Positions 59,041-64,000 of a stretch of DNA of 64,000 bases are shown here, one piece after another. Position numbers and translations under genes: made by a program. A model generated the notes under the pieces. The model was not told the DNA's origin, ran no database searches, and saw nothing but the letters and a program-made list of their open reading frames with translations. Every line of letters starts with the position of its first letter. The first letter of the stretch is position 1. The stretch spans positions 91,318,968-91,382,967 of the forward strand of contig NC_064830.1 in the NCBI RefSeq assembly GCF_024166365.1, given 5' to 3'. The DNA comes from Elephas maximus indicus (taxonomy: Eukaryota; Chordata; Mammalia; Proboscidea; Elephantidae).

Positions 59041-62000
59041 TTTGGATTGCAGAGATTACTGCCACCATCAAAGACTTGAAGGATGTAGGAGTAGTGATTC
59101 CCACCACATACCCATTTAGCTTACCTATTTGACCTGTGTGAAAAACAGATACATCTTACAGAACGACAGTGGATTATCAAAAAATTAACTAGGTGACTGC
59201 TCCAATTGCAGCTGTTGTTCCAGGTGTAGTTTCATTGCTTGAGCAAATTAATACATCTCCTGTACATGGTTTGCAGCTGTTGATTTGGCCAATGCCATTT
59301 TCTTGAATCGTGTCTCAAAGGACCACCAAAAGTAGTTTGCCTGCAACTGGCAAGGCCAACAACAGACTTTCAGTGCCCTACCTCAGAGCTATATCACTTC
59401 TTCAGCCCTATGACATAATTAAGTCCGCAGGGACCTTGATCACCTTTCCCTTATACAAAATGTCACACTGATCCATTACGTTGATAACATTATACTGACA
59501 GGACCTACTAAGGAAGAAGTGCCAATGACTCTGGTCTTATTGGTAAAACATTTGCATGCTAGAGGGTAGGAAGTTAATCCCACAAAAATTCAGACAACTT
59601 CCACCTCAGAGAAATTTCTAGGGGTTCAGTAGTGTGGGGCATGTTGAGATATTCCTACTAAAGTGAAGTATAAGTTACTGCATCTGGCCCCTCTCACAAA
59701 TAAAATGGAGGCACAAAGCCTGGTGGGCCAATCCGGATTTCAGAGGCAACATATCCCTCATTTGGGTGTGCTACTCAGACCTATTTATCAAGTGATTGGG
59801 GCCCAGAACAAGAGAAGGCTCTGAATAGGTTCAGGCTGCCATGCCAGCAGCTCTGCCACTTGGGCCATATGATCCAGTTGATCCAATGGTGCTTGAAGTG
59901 TCAGTGGCACATAGATATGCTGTTTGGAGTCTTCGGCAGGCTTCTATTGGTGAATCACAGTTCAGATCCTTAGGATTTTGGAGCAAAACCCTGCCATCCT
60001 CTGCAGATAACTACTCTCCTTTTGAGAAACAGCTTTTGGCTTGTTACTGGGCATTAGTACAGACTGAACACTTAGCCACGGGCCACGAAGTCACTACGTG
60101 GCCTGAGCTGCACATCATGAACCGGGTATTGTCTGACCCACAGAGTCATAAATTTGATTGTACACAGCAGCACTTCATCATTAAATGGAAATGGTATGTA
60201 TGAGATCGGGCTTGAGTAGGACTTGAAGGCACAAATAAGTTGCATGAAGAAATAGCCCTAATGCCCACGGTTTCCACTTCTATCATATTATCTCCCTTCT
60301 CCAAGTTGACACCTATGGCCTCATGGGGAGTTCCTCAGGATCAGTTGACTGAGGAGGAGAAAATTTGTACCTGGTTCACAGATGGTTCTGTGCAATATGC
60401 AGGCACTACTCAAAAGTGGACAGTCGCAGCAAGGCAGCCCCTTTCTGGGAACTTCCTGAAGGACAGTGGTGAAGGGAAATCCTCCCAATGGGCAGAACTT
60501 AAAGTAGTGCACTGGTTGTTCACTTTGCTTAGAAGGAGAAATGGCCAGGTATGTAATAGTATACTGATTCATAGGCTGGGGCTAGTGGTTTGGCTAGATG
60601 GCCAGGGACTTGGAAGGAACATGATTGGAAGATTGGTGACAAGGAGGTATGGGGAAGAAGTATGTGAATAGACCACTGTGAATGGGCCAAAGAAGTGATG
60701 ATATTTGTGTCTTGTGTGAATGCTTACCAAAGGAATACCTCAGCAGAGGATGATTTTAACAATCAAGTGGATAGGGTGACGTGTTCTGTGGAAACCAGTT
60801 GTCCTCTTTCCCCAGCACTCCCATTGTTGCTCAATGGGCTCGTGAAGAAACAGGCCATGGTGACAGGGATGAAAGTTATGCACGGCCTCAGTAACATAGA
60901 CTTCCACTCACCAAGGCCAACTTGGCTACTGCCACTGCTGAGTGCCCAATCTGTCAGCAGCAGTGACCAACACTGGGTCCCCAATATGGCTCCATTCCTT
61001 GAGGTGATCATCCCACAACCTGGTGACAGGTTAAATACATTGGATCACTTCCATCACGGAAAAGGCAGTGTTTTGTTCTTACTGGAATAGATGCTCTAGA
61101 TATGGGTTTGCCTTCCCTGTATACAATGCTTCTGCCAAAACTACTGTCCGTGGACTTACAGAATGCCTTATCCACCATCACAGTATCCCACACAGCATCA
61201 CCTCTGACCAAAGGACACACTTCACAGCAAATGAAGTGCAGCAATGGCCCATGCTCATGGAGTTCACTAGTCTTACCATGTTCCCTATCATCTTGAAGCA
61301 GCTGGCTTGATAGAACAATGGAATGGCCTTCTAAAGACACAATTATGGCACCAGCTAGGTGGTAATACCTTACAGGGTTGGGGCAGTGTTCTTCAGGAGG
61401 TTGTATGTGCTCTAAACCAACATTCGAAATATGGTGCTGTTTCTCCCATAGCCAGGTTTCATGAGTCTAGGAATCAAGGGATAGAAAATGGGAACGGCAC
61501 CACTCGCTATTAGCCCTAGTGACCCACTTACAAAATGTTTGCTTCTTGTCCCTGTGCTCTTATGCTCTACAGGCCTAGAGGTCTTAGTTCCAAAGGGAGG
61601 AATGCTTCCACCTGGAGACACATCACTGATTCCATTGAACTGAAAGTTAAGAATGCCACTTGGCCACTTTGGGCTCCCTATGCCTCTGGATCAACAAGCA
61701 AAGAAGGGAGTTACCATATTGGCTGGTGTGATTGATCCTGATTACCAAGAGGAAATCGGATGGATATTATATAATGGAGGTAAATAAGAGTATGTCTGGA
61801 ATGCAGGCAATCCTTTAGGGCATCTCTTAGTACTACCATGCCCAGTGATTAAAATCAATGGAAAACTGTAGCAATCCAATTCTGACATGACTACTAATGA
61901 TCCAGACCCTTCAGGAATGAAGATTTGGGTCACCTCACCAGGCAAAGAACCACAACCAGCTGAGTTGCTTGCTGAGGGCAAAGGGAACATGGAATGGGTG

Positions 62001-62271
62001 GTAGAAGAAGGCAGTTCTAAATACCAGTTATGACCGCATGAACAATTGCAGAAATGAAGACTGTAATTATTATGAGTATTTCTTCCTTGTATGTGCACAT
62101 CAAATATTTTTGTTTTCTTCACTTTTAAAATATAACATGTCAATAGTGCATATTCAGTTGTATGTGTGTTTGTTGTATCATGTTAGGCACAAGTATGACT
62201 TTATAAGTGTCTTTGCCCAGTGATTATGTATGGTTTAGGGAGATGTGTACAAGTGCAGAGTTGACAAAGGG

Positions 62272-62970
62272 TGGACTGTGATCATTAAGGTTGTGTGTCC
62301 ACTTGGCTGGGCCACAATTCTCAGTGATTTGGCAGTTATGATGTAGTTTGGCAGTCATATGATGATCTGATCACTCCCATGATGAGATCTGTGAGCAGTC
62401 AATTCTTTGAAAGGGAGTTTCCTTGAGGGTGTGGCTCACATCCAATATAAGTGGACTTTCTGGCAAAGCTCGTGGGCTTTTGCTCTCACTGAATCCTGCA
62501 ACTAGTTCCTGTTCCCTGACCTCTGATTATTGGGACTTGAGTTAGCAGCTTACCTGCCATCTTGTCTGCCAGTCTGGAGATTCATCAGTCTTCACAGCCT
62601 GTGGTCCAGGGCCCTGATATCTGACTTCCCGACCTTGCGTTCACCAGCCCCTACAGCTACATGAGTCAGGAGAAGCCTCCAGCCTGACCCACACTCCAGC
62701 CTCTACAACTGTGTGAGTCATTTCCTTAGTGTAAATCTCTCTACACATATATGTTTATGGAGCCCTGGTGGCATAGTGGTTTTGAGCTTGGCTGCTAACC
62801 AAATGTCAGCAGCTGAAATCCACCAGCCACTCCTTGGAAACTGTATGAAGCAATTCTACTCTGTCCTACAGGATTGCTATGTGTCAGAATCAACTCAACA
62901 GCAATGGGTACAGTATATAATATATTGATACACTTTACTGGTTTTGCATCTCTAAAGAGCCTAGCCTAAG
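62272..62970 (+). mobile_element. ERV-L 3' LTR with inserted AfroSINE
   Basis: The LTR begins tggactgtgatcattaagg just after a purine-rich tract, contains aatataagtggactttctgg, and ends near gcctagcctaag. An AfroSINE (62759-62910) lies within its last third. Confidence 0.7.
62759..62910 (+). mobile_element. AfroSINE inside ERV-L LTR
   Basis: Head ggagccctggtggcatagtg, middle gctgctaaccaaatgtcagc, tail gaatcaactcaacagcaatg. Confidence 0.9.
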
Positions 62971-63019
62971 ATGGCACCTTAAAACTCTTCCAATCTCCAC
63001 CTATTACCCCATTCCAAAT

Positions 63020-63655
63020 ATTATACATGAAGAAAGCAAGAGATCATTAAAAAGGCAGGAAAAAAAGAAAAGACCAAAATAGATGTCAGAAGAGACTCTG
63101 AAACTTGCCCTTGAACATTAAGTAGCTAAAGTGAAAGGAAGAAATGATGAAGTAAAAAAGCTGAACAGAAGATGTAAAAGGGCGACTTGAGAAGACAAAA
63201 TATAATGACATGTGCAAAGACCTGGAGATAGCAAACCAAAAGGGAAGAACATGCTTGGTATTTCTCAAGCTGAAAGAACTGAAGAAAAAATTCAAGACTT
63301 AAATTGCAATTTTGAAGAATTCTATGGACAAAATATTGATAATGCAGGAAGCATCAAAAGAAGATGGAAGGAATACACAGAGTCACTGTATCAAAAAGAA
63401 CTGGTCAACATTAAATCATTTTGGGAAGTAGAATATGATTAAGAACCGATGGTAATGATGGAAGAAGTCCAAGCTGCACTGAAGACATTAAAAACATATA
63501 TACGAGTCTCCAGGAATTGACGGAATACCAGTTGAGATGTTTCTACAAACAGATGCAGAGCTAGAAGTGCTCACTTGTCCATGCCAAGAAATTTGGAAGA
63601 CAACTACCTGGCCAACTGACAGGAAAAGACCCATATTTATGTATATTACACAAAG
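63020..63655 (+). mobile_element. RTE LINE, internal fragment
   Basis: It covers the linker to the start of the reverse transcriptase (tacatgaagaaagcaagag, then VSQAERTEEKIQ-like and QKELVNI text). Both the 5' part and the 3' tail are missing, so it was cut out of a larger copy by later rearrangement. Confidence 0.8.
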
Positions 63656-63740
63656 AAGAATGGACCAAGGAATCACAGCCAATCCTCAAACTGGCCAGTT
63701 CAGATCTTAGCAGGTACCTCAATTTTTAAAAAATTCTCTT
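63656..63740. other. Short intergenic stretch
   Basis: Nothing recognised. Confidence 0.35.
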
Positions 63741-63850
63741 ACACAGAGTAGAACTGCCCCACAGCGTTTCTAAGGAGTGGCTGGTGCATTGGAACTGCCG
63801 ACCTTTTGGTTAGCAGCTGAGCACTTAACCACTGTGCCACCAGGGCTCCT
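63741..63850 (-). mobile_element. AfroSINE (antisense), lacking its tail
   Basis: Only the head and middle are present (inverted head aaccactgtgccaccaggg at the right end). The tail half is missing. Confidence 0.85.
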
Positions 63851-64000
63851 TCCTGTAGTTTAGAAGGCTAGAAGTTCAAGATGAGGGTGTTGACTCTAGG
63901 GGAAGGCTGTGTTTTCTCTGCCTGCTCTGGAGGAAGGTCCTTATCTCTTTGAGCTTTGACTCCTGGGCAATCTTCACGTGGCCTGGTATGTCTCTTCCCT
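63851..64000 (-). mobile_element. Possible MaLR-like LTR, cut by the window end
   Basis: Text such as agaaggctagaagttcaag and ctctggaggaaggtccttat parallels the LTR at 616-1143 (around 700-800). Only the beginning is visible. Confidence 0.45.

Larger units (their letters stand above)
59041..62970 (+). mobile_element. ERV-L provirus, 3' part: RT, RNase H, integrase, dUTPase, 3' LTR
   Basis: Fossil endogenous retrovirus. In order it shows a reverse transcriptase end (59041-59750, with an HYVDN-like text near 59480), connection and RNase H (about 59800-60670, with SSADNYSPFEKQLLACYWAL and then WFTDGS), integrase (about 60790-61510), dUTPase (about 61550-61900), a short spacer, and a 3' LTR (62272-62970). 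No envelope gene lies between dUTPase and LTR, and the dUTPase follows integrase, both typical of ERV-L. The 5' LTR, gag and early pol are missing. It is broken at many places and clearly old. It is closest in the window to the smaller remnants of units A-C but is a separate copy. Confidence 0.85.

Noticed and set aside
59841-60671. Domesticated host gene from ERV-L RNase H region
   Set aside because: Open stretches are short and interrupted, in keeping with an old provirus; no splice or promoter signal suggests host use.
1-64000. CRISPR array, bacterial operon or plasmid origin
   Set aside because: No short regularly spaced repeats, no ribosome-binding-site-led gene runs; repeats are SINE, LINE and LTR types of a mammalian genome.

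Overview
The window looks like nuclear DNA of an afrotherian mammal, most likely an elephant or a close paenungulate. At least 13 copies of the tRNA-derived AfroSINE family (B-box-like head, tail ending near a ctcgacggca motif) are interspersed with RTE-clade LINEs (BovB relatives) whose 3' end carries the same tail, a SINE/LINE pairing known from Afrotheria. There are also L1 pieces, ERV-L and MaLR-type retroviral fossils and AT-rich intergenic DNA. The only host protein genes I can support are olfactory receptors (OR). No bacterial, CRISPR, tRNA or rRNA feature is visible.

Layout. The window is a head-to-tail array of a duplicated OR-bearing unit. The ancestral order is: L2 tail, leader block P1, block P2, RTE LINE, OR gene on the minus strand, ERV-L integrase/dUTPase remnant, unique intergenic block, L2 tail. 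Unit A is about 1-17145, unit B 17146-32279 and unit C 32280-58944. A fourth leader at 58945-59040 opens a unit D that is cut by a separate ERV-L (59041-62970). Unit C also holds an older, much more diverged P1-P2 copy (36560-38120), so the locus has duplicated in at least two rounds.

Genes. The three receptors are OR2AE1-like (family 2). The unit B (24070-25008) and unit C (50406-51344) copies are intact 312-residue single-exon reading frames about 94% identical in protein, each with a 3' splice site 17 bases upstream of the ATG. The unit A copy (10331-11265) is a pseudogene with a lost start codon and a 4-base deletion.

History. Shared insertions (RTE with the same target-site duplication, ERV-L fragment) predate the duplications. 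Unit-specific ones postdate them: a MaLR-like LTR in A; an L1, an AfroSINE and a tail-only T-run in B; AfroSINEs, a young RTE and L1s in C. The strongest unusual signals are a 581-base stretch differing at one base between unit A and B RTE copies that otherwise differ by about 7-8%, OR exons far more alike than their flanks, an RTE inserted head-to-head inside another RTE, an L1 copy joining a 5' end to a 3' UTR, and an isolated monomer-built L1-like 5' region. I found no evidence of a new enzymatic or defence system.
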